Shown here: in pieces, positions 43,481 to 54,389 of the stretch
Layout: every line of letters begins with the position of its first letter
Position numbering within the stretch: position 1 is the stretch's first letter
Assembly (NCBI GenBank): GCA_032629725.1
Contig: JAFEVB010000004.1
Coordinates: forward strand, 310,001-374,000
Length of the DNA: 64,000 nucleotides
Origin: Gremmenia infestans
Lineage: Eukaryota; Ascomycota; Leotiomycetes; Helotiales; Hamatocanthoscyphaceae
Reading direction: 5' to 3'
Translations under genes and position numbers: made by a program
The notes under the pieces: model-generated
Told to the model about the DNA's origin: nothing
Seen by the model: the letters and a program-made list of their open reading frames with translations, nothing else
Databases searched by the model: none

Positions 43481-46400
43481 ATGGCAGAGAAGATTAATGG
43501 CACCAATGGCACTAATGGGACCAATGACACCAATGGCTTCTACAATTCTAACGGTGTCAACGGAGTTCATAACTCTAACGGGATAAACAAGCCGAATGGG
43601 CACAACAATTCCAATGGGAATGGGGCTAAAAGTTCTAGTGAAATTGATGTTTCAGAATCCAGCTACGAAGAAGATCCCATATGTATTGTGGGGATGGGTA
43701 AACCCTCCAGTAGCCTAAGATAATCAACTTGCTAATACCTCTAGCTTGCCGTCTACCTGGAGGCATTCGATCTGCCTCCGACCTCTGGGAATTTCTATCT
43801 TGCAATAAGTCTGCTCAAGGCAAGGTACCTAAGGAGCGCTTTAACATCAATGCATTCTATCATCCAGATGGTAGCCGAGCCGGAGTCATGGATGCAGATG
43901 GCGGATATTTCTTGCAAGAGGATGTTCGCCAATTCGAGAATAGCTTTTTCGGTATCAACAACTTAGAGGCTACTTACATGGATCCCCAGCAAAGGAAACT
44001 ACTAGAAGTGGTCTTTGAGTGTTTTGAGAGTGCTGGAGTATCGATGGATCAAATATCCGGAACTAACACGGGGGTTTACGTCGGCAACTTTACTGTTGAT
44101 TACCTGACTATGCAGGCCCGTGATCCTGATTATATGCATCGATACAATGCTACAGGATCAGGAACAGCTATCAGTAAGTTACATACAGCTTTTCTTTGAA
44201 TCTTCTAGAGCTGCGTGAAAGCAGAGTAACTTGATTTTACTGTTATGTAGCTCGAAGCTTCCAATAATTATTCCAAAACAAAAAGACTAACCGCATACAG
44301 TGTCAAATCGAGTCAGTCACGTATTTAATCTTCATGGTCCAAGGTACGTACTTTCTTTGAGATGTCATTTCAGATTCTCAGATGCCATGACTACTCCAAC
44401 AAATACTTAGATATTATAGTTTCACGATCGATACAGCTTGCTCTTCGTCAATCTATTGTCTTCATAATGCCGTGAATGCAATCAAGAATGGAGAATGTGA
44501 TGGGGCTATTGTTGCAGCTGCAAACTTGATCACTGCCCCCGAACAGCATCTTGGGACCATGAAAGGGGGTGTCCTCTCGCCGACCTCCACTTGTCACACA
44601 TTCGACGCTTCAGCTGATGGCTACGGGAGAGCCGAAGCTGTTAATGCCATATATCTCAAGCCTCTCTCTTCTGCTCTCAGAGACGGCAACAAGATTTGGA
44701 GTGTTGTTCGTGGTACGGCTATAAACTCGTGAGTCTTATCATTGGCCTTTGCTCCTAAACGCTTATCAGAAGCTAATAAAATTTTTTATAGAAATGGAAG
44801 GACTTCTGGAATCACATTACCCAGTGCTAAATTACAGGAAGCTGTGATACGCAAGGCTTATTCCGGTGCTGATCTGAGTTTCGATGATACAGATTACATT
44901 GAGTGCCACGGAACTGGCACCGCAGTTGGAGACCCTATAGAAGTCGACGGGTTACAGAGCTGTTTTGGTCCCAGAAAATCGCCTTTGGTAATTGGATCGG
45001 TAAGTGATTTCTGCACACCCTTGCTCTACCGACGCTTCCAACCCCCCCGTCAAACTTATATGTCTAACTTCACCGGCACAATCAGGTCAAAGCAAATCTT
45101 GGTCACAGTGAAGCAGCTAGTGGGCTTACTTCGTTGATCAAAGTGGCTTTAGCACTAGACAAGGGGAAAATTCCACCTACATATGGTGTCAAGAACCTGA
45201 ATCCCAAAAGTACGCATCCCTTTTCTTAGCCTGAGATCCAGGCCAACAGAGAAGGACTCCACTGATTTCGACAATTCCAGTTCATCTCGAGAAGGCGAAT
45301 ATGAGCATTGCAATGGATCTAGGAGAATGGCCTAGAGACATTCGCCGCGCCAGCATCAATTCATTTGGATACGGTGGTGCAAATGCCCACGCAATTGTCG
45401 AATCTCTCGAGAGCTACCTTGACGAAACCCACGAAGTAGCGCCTATTGAGTCCGCTTGTACAGCACAGGTACTCGTTCTGCCTCTTTCAGCTGCATCAAA
45501 ACCGTCATTGGAGACTCGCCTCAAGCAGACCGAAGAGATTATCCAACGAGGGGATGGAGACTTGGTCAAAAGTCTCGCCTTTACATTATCCCAGAAGTCT
45601 CCCGGCATGTCCAACAAGAAATTCGTTTTAGCAAAGTTAAGGGCGAATGGGCTTTCCGAACTGGTACCACCCGACTCGCCTGAAATTGTCGACGCAAAAT
45701 CAGCGAGCCTTCCCTTCAGTTTTATTTTTACAGGTCAAGGGGCGCAATACCCGGAAATGGGCAAACAACTGCTTCAGACCAGTGAACCCTTTCTCCGTAC
45801 CATCCGGGATCTCGACGGCATCTTAAAGAGTTTACCTAAGGAGACATCTCCAGAATGGACGCTAGAACAAACCCTCTTGGATTCGCCGCTCACCAGCCAA
45901 ATAAATCATGTCACTCGCAGTCAACCAATCTGCACGGCCATTCAAATCGGCATAGTTAACCTACTGCGTAGTTGGGGGGTCACTCCTGAAGCAGTAGTTG
46001 GACACTCGTCAGGGGAGATTGCAGCAGCCTTTTCAGCGGGATTGCTCAACGCAAAAGAGGCCATTCTTGCAGCATACTTTCGAGGCTATGCTGTTGGGAA
46101 GCTAAAGTCAAGGGGAACCATGGTCGCTGCTGGAATGGGTCCCGATCGGGCTGAGCAGTTTATTGAAGAACAGGACCTGCGGGGGAAAGTATGTGTGGCT
46201 TGTATTAACTCTCCGGAGAGTGTCACGCTCAGTGGATCTGAAGAAGGGGTAGAGATTCTCCTAGCAGAATTACAGAAGAACAATCTGTTCGCTCGTAAGC
46301 TTCAGACCGGCGGAAAAGCTTACCATTCGCATTTGGTAAAGGAAATTGGCCCTCTCTATGAGAGTCTTCTAGCTCCACACTTGGACGGAAACTCGACTCT

Positions 46401-49400
46401 CCGTGGGCCTGCCGTTACCATGTTTTCATCTGTTGGTTATGAGAGCGGCAAATACCTATACCTTGCAAAGCAGGCAAGAAAGGCGAAGTACTGGCGAGAC
46501 AATCTCGAAAACCCTGTGCAATTCAGTTCCGCACTTCAAGATCTTATCGGCGAGGGGAAAACCCATCTCGTTGAGATCGGGCCTCATCCAGCTCTGAAGG
46601 GACCCGTCCAGCATGTCCGAGCTTCAATCAAAGTCGACAAAAAGATCCTCCCGTATAGTCCCACATTGGTGAGGGATCAAGATGCCGACGTGTGTATGAA
46701 GAAATTAGCAGGGAGCCTTTATCTTCATGGCCATGCTTTACAGTGGCAGAATATCCAGGAATTGCCCAGACAAAATCAAGTCATATTACACAATCTCCAG
46801 CCATATCCATGGGATTACTCCGCTGGTGTCCTCTGGGCTGAGTCCCGGCCTTCCGTCGAGCTTAGAAACCGACAACATGTACGCCATGAGCTTCTGGGAT
46901 CAGCCCATGTTGCTGGTAGCGGAATAGATTGGAGTTGGCGAAATGTTTTGCGAGTCAATGAAGCCTCTTGGTTATTGGATCACAAGGTCGAGTCTCAGAT
47001 CGTTTTTCCAGCTGTTGGCTATCTCGCAATGGCTATGGAAGCCATCGCTCAAATCAAGGGACTCAAAAGCGCCGGGTCAGAAAAGTCTGCTAGACCTAGC
47101 ACCTCTTTTGAGTTCCGAAATGTGAGCATCAGCGCTGCTCTTGTGATTCAGGACGAACAAGATATGGGGACGAAAGAGATTGAGCTACACACGGCCATAT
47201 CATGGCGCAAAATATCTACCACAAGCAAATCGACAGATTGGTGTGATTTTTCGGTATCGTCGTGGGGATCAGGCCAAGGCACTCTTCACTGTTCAGGAAG
47301 TATTCGTACTGGAGGTCCATTACCATTAAAAGGAACAATCGAAGTCCAGAATACAGATGGTTTCGAAAAGTGGCCAATGGACCGCTGGTACAAGAAGCTT
47401 GCCGGTGAAGGACTTTGCTTTGGGCCACAATTCCAGTCATTGACAAGCTTGAGTACTGACGGGGGTCGCGTCAGATCTGATGCTTTGGCGACTACGAATA
47501 TGAAGAGGAGGGTTGGGAAGGAGACCGATACAGAGTACTTCGTACACCCAATTGCTGTTGACGCTTGCCTGTAAGTTCTCAAATCTCCAAAGCTCTTTTG
47601 AATTTCCCGTATTGGCAATAGTTTCTGCCTTCTTAGAGAGTTCTCGTCAATTATACTTCTCCCTACCTCATAATGTAGCAAGACTGACACCGGATCCTGG
47701 AATTTAGGCAAGCTGGTATTATGGGAGGTACAGGCGGTAACCTAAGTACTCTCAAAGCTTTTCTCCCAGTCTTCATTTCCGAGTGTCGAATTCAGTCTCT
47801 AGGGGAAACCAACAACGAAGAAGCTACAATCCACACAAATATGACCACAACAGGTTTTGCGACAAGGAGGATTGATGCTACCCTTTTAGGCCCTTCAGGT
47901 AATGTGGTAGTCGACATGAAAGATGTTCGTCTATCGCTCTACACCGGTAAAATGGGAGATGTAAAGACCAGCGACAGTATACACTTGGAACGCCACCCAA
48001 TTCTCCGTGTAAATTGGAAACCGGATGTTCTGAGCCTCCACCCGGGCGCAGAACCTCAGCTGGATCAATATATCGATACCTTCATCTCGCGACAACAGCC
48101 TGATTTGGTCGATAACGAGACACAGGCTGCCATCGGGGCACTTCTCGACCTCGCAGGACACAGCAATCCGAGAATGCGCGTCCTTGAACTTGGACCAGAC
48201 TGTGATTGCAAACCAACGAATTGGCTATCTTTGCTCCACAAAGACACATCACTTCCACGAATCCAATCCTGGAATACTGGTAGCCTGGCTGATAATGGTG
48301 ATCTGACTGTGAGAAATGAAGCATCGGGTCCTTTCGATACAATTTTGGTCAGCAAGGTGGGTCTCATTATACTACCTTTGATATTGATAATTCACCGATC
48401 TTAACACCAATGTAGCTTGCCGAATCGGAGAAACTCTGGAAATACGCTCCTGAGAAGCTCATATCTCTTGTCGGTGATGGTGGTGCTATTGTCACTCGCA
48501 GAACTGACAGTGCGCTTTCTAGTCTGGCTGCTGCTGAATTTGCAGTCGTAGAGATCAGGAAGCAGATCCTTCTGGCCGTACGACGGCCAAATCACAAGTC
48601 CCTACTAGACAAGGACATTTTGATTATCGTAAGTGTCCTACCCAAGCTAAGCCCTTGCTGCTCTGAGTCAATATTGACCACGCCTATAGTCGGGTAATAA
48701 GCCGTCATCCGCAGTGGTCGATTTCACAAAATCTCTATCGAGCTATTTGAAGCAAACAGCCGGTGCAGCTCAAGTCAACAACGTTTCCATTGCCGATTTG
48801 GTTCAAGCCTCCGTCTCTTCAAAGATGATCTGCATATCTCTTCTCGAAATAGAGCGTGAGTTTCTCGCCACCATGAGCCCAGAAGACATGAACCGGCTCC
48901 GTATGTGTACGGACGTAGCCACGAATTTGTTGTGGTTCACTGGCGCCGGCATGTTAACTACCCCGGATCCTAATTTGACGCTTTCGAATGGTCTCTCGCG
49001 AGCTCTTATGCTTGAGCAGCCATCGCTGCGCTTTACCATATACGATGTTGGACCCGTGGGCCTCTTAGACAACACATCGACTTTTGCGTACATGGACAGA
49101 ATCCTGACCGTGTATGAGGATGTTGATGATAAGGAGTTCATCCAGGTTGATGGCCTTCTTTACACCAGCCGCTTTGGACCAGATTTCAGAGTAAATACCG
49201 AATTCAGGAGACGGATCGGAGAGCAAGAACCAATCGAAAAGGAACCCCTTTCCACAGTTGGACTGGCGCAACTCAGTATAGATAAACCTGGTGTCACCGA
49301 TTCATTGCACTTTCAACAAATCCGGGAAGTAGCCACGACACCTCCAACAGGATTCATCGACGTCGCTATCAAAGCTGTCAGCCTCAACGCCAAGGATATA

Positions 49401-51683
49401 TACACCATGAGTGGGCACGTAGAGACAAAGACAGGAACTAGCTCTCTGGAATTTTGTGGAGTTGTGACGGCAGTGGGACCAAAAGTTGAAAACGTTGGGC
49501 TCGGCGATCGGGTTGTGGTTATGGCGCCAAACTATTTTGGAACGACAGAGAGAGTACCGGCCTGGGCTGCGCATAAAATGCTACCAGGAGAAGAGCATAG
49601 TGTTCTTTGCACGATACCCATGGCTTACTCTACCGCCATTTATGCGATGCTTGATCGAGGTCATTTGAGAGCTGGAGAATCCGTTCTCATCCATGCAGGT
49701 GCTGGTGCAGTTGGTACTGCGGCCATCAGTTTGGCCATGCAAATAGGTGCAACTGTCTATACCACTACCAGTTCCAAAGTCAAACGAGACTACCTCATCA
49801 ATGAGTTAGGTGTACCGGACGCAAACATCTTCAACTCGCGTGATGCCTCTTTTGTAGAGGGTATCAGGTCAGCTACAAACGGTCGAGGCGTAGATTTAAT
49901 ACTCAACTCACTCATTGGAGATCTGATGCATGCAAGTTGGGACTGCCTGGCAAATTTTGGCCGTTTTATCGAGATAGGAAAACGTGAGCTAGTTGACGCT
50001 GGCAAACTGGAGAGTGAGCAGAATCCAACCCAGCCTCTATGGAGAGAAGTCATAGCTAACCTTTGGCCCCAAAGTGCATATGTTCTTGAAAAATACAACC
50101 TTTACGGCCTTTGACTTGACTGAGCTATATTATCATGAAGATCAGTTCTATCGTGATATCTGGATTGAGTCAGTTCTATCATCAAGGCCACCGGAATATT
50201 GGAACTCTGGCTAACATATCAATAGGAAAACCAAACAAGCGCTCGAATTATACCGCTCTGGCAATGCCATACCGGGTCCTATTACCAAATTCGATGTTTC
50301 AGAAACGGCGCAAGCCTTCCGCTATTTTTCAGTACGAGACAGGATTGGAAAAGTGGTTGTGTCACTTGAAAATGACGAGAGTAGGGTTTCGGTAAGTTTC
50401 GACATTAATCTATAAGGAGAGCAAATCTAACATGTGAAAAGGTTGCGCCTTCGAAATATCTCACGGTTCTCGACCCCGAAAAGGTTTATCTCCTTATTGG
50501 TTGTCTCGGAGGTCTGGGTCGCAGTTTGAGCCGCTGGATGATGGCTCGAGGCGCACGACACTTTGTGTTTGTCGGGAGGTCAGGCTGCGACAAGCCCAGC
50601 GCACGAGAGCTTGTCACTCGCCTGGAAGCTGAAGGAGCACACGTCACAGTGACCAGAGGAGATGTCGCTCAAGCTGCTGATATTGTAGCGTCCGTGGAAG
50701 CCTGCAAAGCTACCGGAAAGCTTATCGGGGGTGTTATACAGGCGGCCATGGGTCTTCAAGAAGCTCTCTTCACCCGCATGAGCCACGAAGGCTGGCATAC
50801 AAGCATCCAGCCTAAATGGGCAGGAACATGGAATTTGCACAACGCGCTCGAGGGCAATGACGAAGCACTTGACTTTTTCCTTTTGACGTCTTCGGTTTCT
50901 GGTAGTGTCGCGACTGCGACAGAGAGCAATTATTGTTCGGCAAATGGATTTCTCGATGCTTTTGCTCGATGGCGCCGCACCCAGGGCAAGAAAGCTATTT
51001 CGATTGGTCTCGGCATGATTTCTGAAGTCGGTTATCTCCACGAAAACCCGGAGATAGAAGCTCTTCTCTTGAGAAAAGGTATCCAGCCCTTGAAAGAAGA
51101 GGAATTCTTGCAGGTCATCGATCTTTCCCTCAGCGCAACAGGTGGCGATACGGAAGCTACCGATGGGCGAGCACCAAAGATAGACTGTGCACACATGCTG
51201 ACCGGATTGGAACCACTTGGACTTCGTAGTCTCATGGACCAAGGTTTCGATGTCACGACAATAGGCAACATGCAAGATCCCCGCTCTGCGGTCCTGTCTG
51301 CAGCATTATTGGGCAACGCAGAATCTGGTGATGCGGGTAATGCTTCTCAGGCAGGTCTAGCAAATGCACCCTCGTGGTTGAAAGAGATCTCTGCAGCTGC
51401 AGTCAAGACTCTTGTTTCGGAAGCAGACGCTATTTCGCTCATAGATGCCGTCCTGAGAGTTATGCGCAAACGTTTCTCTAGTGCAATTCTCATGCCAGTG
51501 GACCAGATCGATAATGCGAAGCCTTTAGCGCAGTTTGGTATGGATAGTATGATTGCGGCGGAGTTTCGCACTTGGATCTGGGGTGCTTTTAAAGTCGACA
51601 TTCCTTTCCTTGATCTTCTCAGTAACCAGAAGTCTCTTGGAAGTTTGGCCGAATTTGCTACTGAGAAGTTAGTAGAGAAGTAG
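43481..51683 (+). CDS. Highly reducing type I polyketide synthase (KS-AT-DH-degenerate MT-ER-KR-ACP)
   Basis: Thirteen exons: 43481-43697, 43745-44173, 44301-44343, 44420-44728, 44792-44999, 45086-45209, 45281-47570, 47708-48356, 48416-48628, 48690-50013, 50075-50168, 50226-50391 and 50442-51683, giving 2,435 residues. After an Asn/Gly-rich leader: KS with DTACSSS (Cys about 237), ECHGTGTAVGDP and NLGHSEAASG; AT with GHSSGEIAA; DH with LLDHKVESQIVFPAVGY and HPIAVDACL; ER with LIHAGAGAVGTAAI; KR with LIGCLGGLG, LTSSVSG and NYCSAN; ACP with GMDSM (Ser about 2391). The methyltransferase region has lost its SAM motif (VLELGPDCDC). No TE or reductase domain, so release needs partner enzymes. Intron removal at 50014-50074 restores FLKNTTFTAFDLTELYY, so the apparent stop there is not a lesion. 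It makes the cluster's carbon chain from malonyl-CoA. Confidence 0.95.
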
Positions 51684-52228
51684 ATAGCCTAGTAATTCTG
51701 ACTTTTGATTGCTGCTTCAATGGACATTTTGAACTACTTTTGTAGTAAATCACTCTGTAGTGAGGCTTCACCTCTGTTTATACACCTTGGTAAGACTGAT
51801 TCTCCAGTACCCACATGAGGGGAAATCTCTATCGAATCATACCTAAGTAGACATGAAAATGGAAGTTAAGATATTGTGTTGCATATCGCATGCCCTAGAG
51901 CATGCTCTAGAGGTTTCCTACGGCCGCGAGCTCTGGAGCATGCGATGTGCAGCAGACCTACTTGGGGAGGAAGATTTGAAGTGGATGTTCGCCTATAACA
52001 AGCAGGCTACACTTTCAATATTCTTCTACTTCTGAGTGTTCCTAGACTATAAATAAAGGTGGAGCGATGACACTTGCCCCATTCTCTACACCAATCTAGC
52101 TAGCATTTCCATTAATGAGTTGAAACCTTTATACTGCACTCTTCTCTTTTGCTGCTTTTCTTCTCTCCTAGATCTGTGTTTTGAGCGGGGGAGGGTGTGG
52201 GGGGGAGGGAGTTAGAGGATATCAATCG
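51684..52228. other. 3' flank of the PKS gene
   Basis: 545 bp without a supported gene. A palindromic patch GCATGCCCTAGAGCATGC with a nearby GAGCATGC occurs near 51889-51945. Confidence 0.4.
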
Positions 52229-53740
52229 TCCAATTAGAAGCAACTATTTTGTTCCTCTATCAAGGCAAGGTTTGGGAAATTTGTACTTGATAATTCATGG
52301 GCCGTGTATGGTTGGCGGCCTCCAAAGGCTCTGCAGCTGTGTTGCATTCTATGGTATAGGTAGTCGCCCAATCAGCAGCGGTCATTCGCCTCTTTAATGT
52401 TTCATTCAGCCAGTCGGAGCAGGGTCGTGTACAGTGCATGAGGTGTGCAGCTCTGGTTGCATTATGTGCGGCATGACCATAGGTATGGTATGACCATCCA
52501 ATCAGAAATGGAGACTGAGCAGTCTGTCAGTATGATCTTGTTGAGAATTTCACTCGGCCAAGATAGGCCCTAAACTAAGCCTATGGCCTCCAATTTCCAA
52601 ATTATGTAGCCAAACTAGAGCTAAGACCAGGGGCGGGGTGACGCAGCCAGCAAAGGTTCAAGCGTCAGACATCCAATCACAAGAGGCTAAACAACTTCCT
52701 CGCCCAAGTTATATGTTGAGAATTTGCCTCGCCTCACATGACATTTTATTGCTTCATGGCCTCCAAATTTATACAGTGTGGCTCAGAACATGTTGCATGG
52801 CAATAACCTCGCCCGCAGTTCTGGGCTTCAGTCCCCCCAGAAGCTTGGAGCCAATCTTTTCCAAAAGAACCCCAAGGTATGCTTTATATAAGGTATAGTC
52901 AGCACATGTTCTGCTTCTCGTGGTATTGTATTTCAGAATTTGAGTAATATTCGACACGTTGGGGAAATATGTTGACTGTCCAATAAGAAGACGGCATCCA
53001 CGTCTCCCGTGTAGGTGTAATCTTCGAAAATTGTACTCCCGCCCCCCTTCGGGACGGGATAGATGGCCTCCAAAACCGCAGCGAGTAGAGCTCCACCACA
53101 GCCCCACAGTGTTCATTTGGAAACCCAACAAGAAGGGCCCAAATCGGCTCACATACATGAGGCAGTCTCGCAGTGCAAAAAGCCTAGAAGTCTTGGCAAA
53201 CGCGCCGCTCAAATGCCCACAGCATCTGCAAGGCGCATACAGCCAATGGAAAGCCGCCAAACATCACAAAGGAAGTGCAGCTTCTTGGAAATTTGACTGG
53301 TGAGGCTAAGGCGCTGCTGGCCTCCAAAATGAAAACGCGTAATCTTGGCTTGGCTTGGCACTCGCCACTCTCCTCTACAGTACGGAGGTATGCATAAATG
53401 CGTGCAACGATCATTGCAACCAATTGAAAGACCCTATATACTACGTCTCACAGGTCACTTGCCTGAAAATCCATCTGGAATTTGCTGTACAGTACTACCC
53501 TATACTACGTCTCACAGGTCACTTGCCTGAAAATCCATCTGGAATTTGCTGTACAGTACTACCCTTTCTTGGCCTCCAAAATAATGCGCACGGTAGCACA
53601 GATTGATCCTTGCCGCCGCTCTTCTTGACCGTAAGCAATCCAGCCACCAATTAGAAACGACAGAACGACCCTCCTGGTCATCTTTTCAGAAATTCGAGTC
53701 CATTTCTCCTCTCAGCTGTCTCTTTTTATGGACTGCAAAA
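52229..53740. repeat. Degenerate array: CCAAT box then GGCCTCCAA 85-88 nt later
   Basis: GGCCTCCAA(A/T) occurs six times in 1.26 kb, at 52317, 52585, 52758, 53065, 53319 and 53571. CCAATyAGAA-like boxes precede four of them by 88, 87, 85 and 85 nt (boxes at 52229, 52498, 52673, 52980). The copy at 53319 has CCAATGGAAAG at 53243 (76 nt). The copy at 53571 has CCAATTGAAAG at 53420 (151 nt, or 87 after subtracting the inserted 64-bp duplication). A weakened pair (CCAATTAGAA at 53647, GGACTGCAAAA at 53730; 83 nt) may be a further unit. Sequence between the two anchors is mostly diverged. This looks like an old tandem array of a roughly 170-300-bp unit. Function unknown. Confidence 0.7.
53437..53564. 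repeat. Perfect 64-bp tandem duplication
   Basis: The segments 53437-53500 and 53501-53564 are identical, each beginning TATACTACGTCTCACAGG and ending GTACAGTACTACCC. Identity indicates a recent duplication inside the older array. Confidence 0.95.
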
Positions 53741-54389
53741 CGAACGCTAGGCTGTCTCTTCTGGCTCGCCAATCTTCTGTCAAAGAGAAAATATGCCCAG
53801 TCCATGAAGTCGTAGCAACACTGTCACGGTATTCTTTGGCAACTTTTATTCTTGGTTTATACCCTTTGACCGCTGTATGGTCAGTTTCTTGCGTCCAACC
53901 ACAAATGCCTGGCATTCATCGAGGGTAGACCCAGCCTCCTTGGGCTTTCGTTGTGCCTCCCTCGGTATCCTCAGATACCTTTCAATCCGACCTAATTTAA
54001 GATTCAACAGCCGATGTGATGCTGTCACGATGGTGGTCGCAATTTTGTAAGCCGACTGGCCTGCGAATATAGTACATCAAGATTTCAGTTGCTCCCTTGA
54101 TCCGAGGCATTCCCCGCCGGGCTAGGATTTGTTTCACTGTATCATCAGAATAATATAAGCTTTGTAGATGCTGTACTGTACTTACTGCTGTTGCTGTTGC
54201 TGGTGCCGTTCGAGAAGATCAGGGCGAAAAAACGCTCGGCCGCAATCCTCCCAAAGACAAGGATATTTCGGATCCCCATGACTGAGTTTATGTCGTCTAG
54301 TCCAATGTCAGATCTAGTAATTCAAAATATCCCCGAAAGAAAGATGAGATACCTCAGACCCTCTGCTCGAGTATAAATCTAGGAATTCA
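53741..54389. other. Intergenic region downstream of the NACHT gene
   Basis: No supported gene. It contains a short CTG/TTG-rich run (GCTGTTGCTGTTGCTGG near 54187) and the NACHT gene 3' flank. Confidence 0.4.

Noticed and set aside
50014..50134. Apparent premature stop and frame change in the PKS enoylreductase region
   Set aside because: An intron at 50014-50074 (GTGAGC ... GCTAAC ... AAG) and another at 50169-50225 restore the conserved ER sequence, so the PKS is intact.
52769..53303. Frames of up to 163 residues inside the CCAAT/GGCCTCCAA array, including one beginning ATGGCCTCCAAA at 53064
   Set aside because: The frames do not recur in the other units and have no family signal; the repeated element itself explains the shared start. 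Kept as a possibility in the array finding only.
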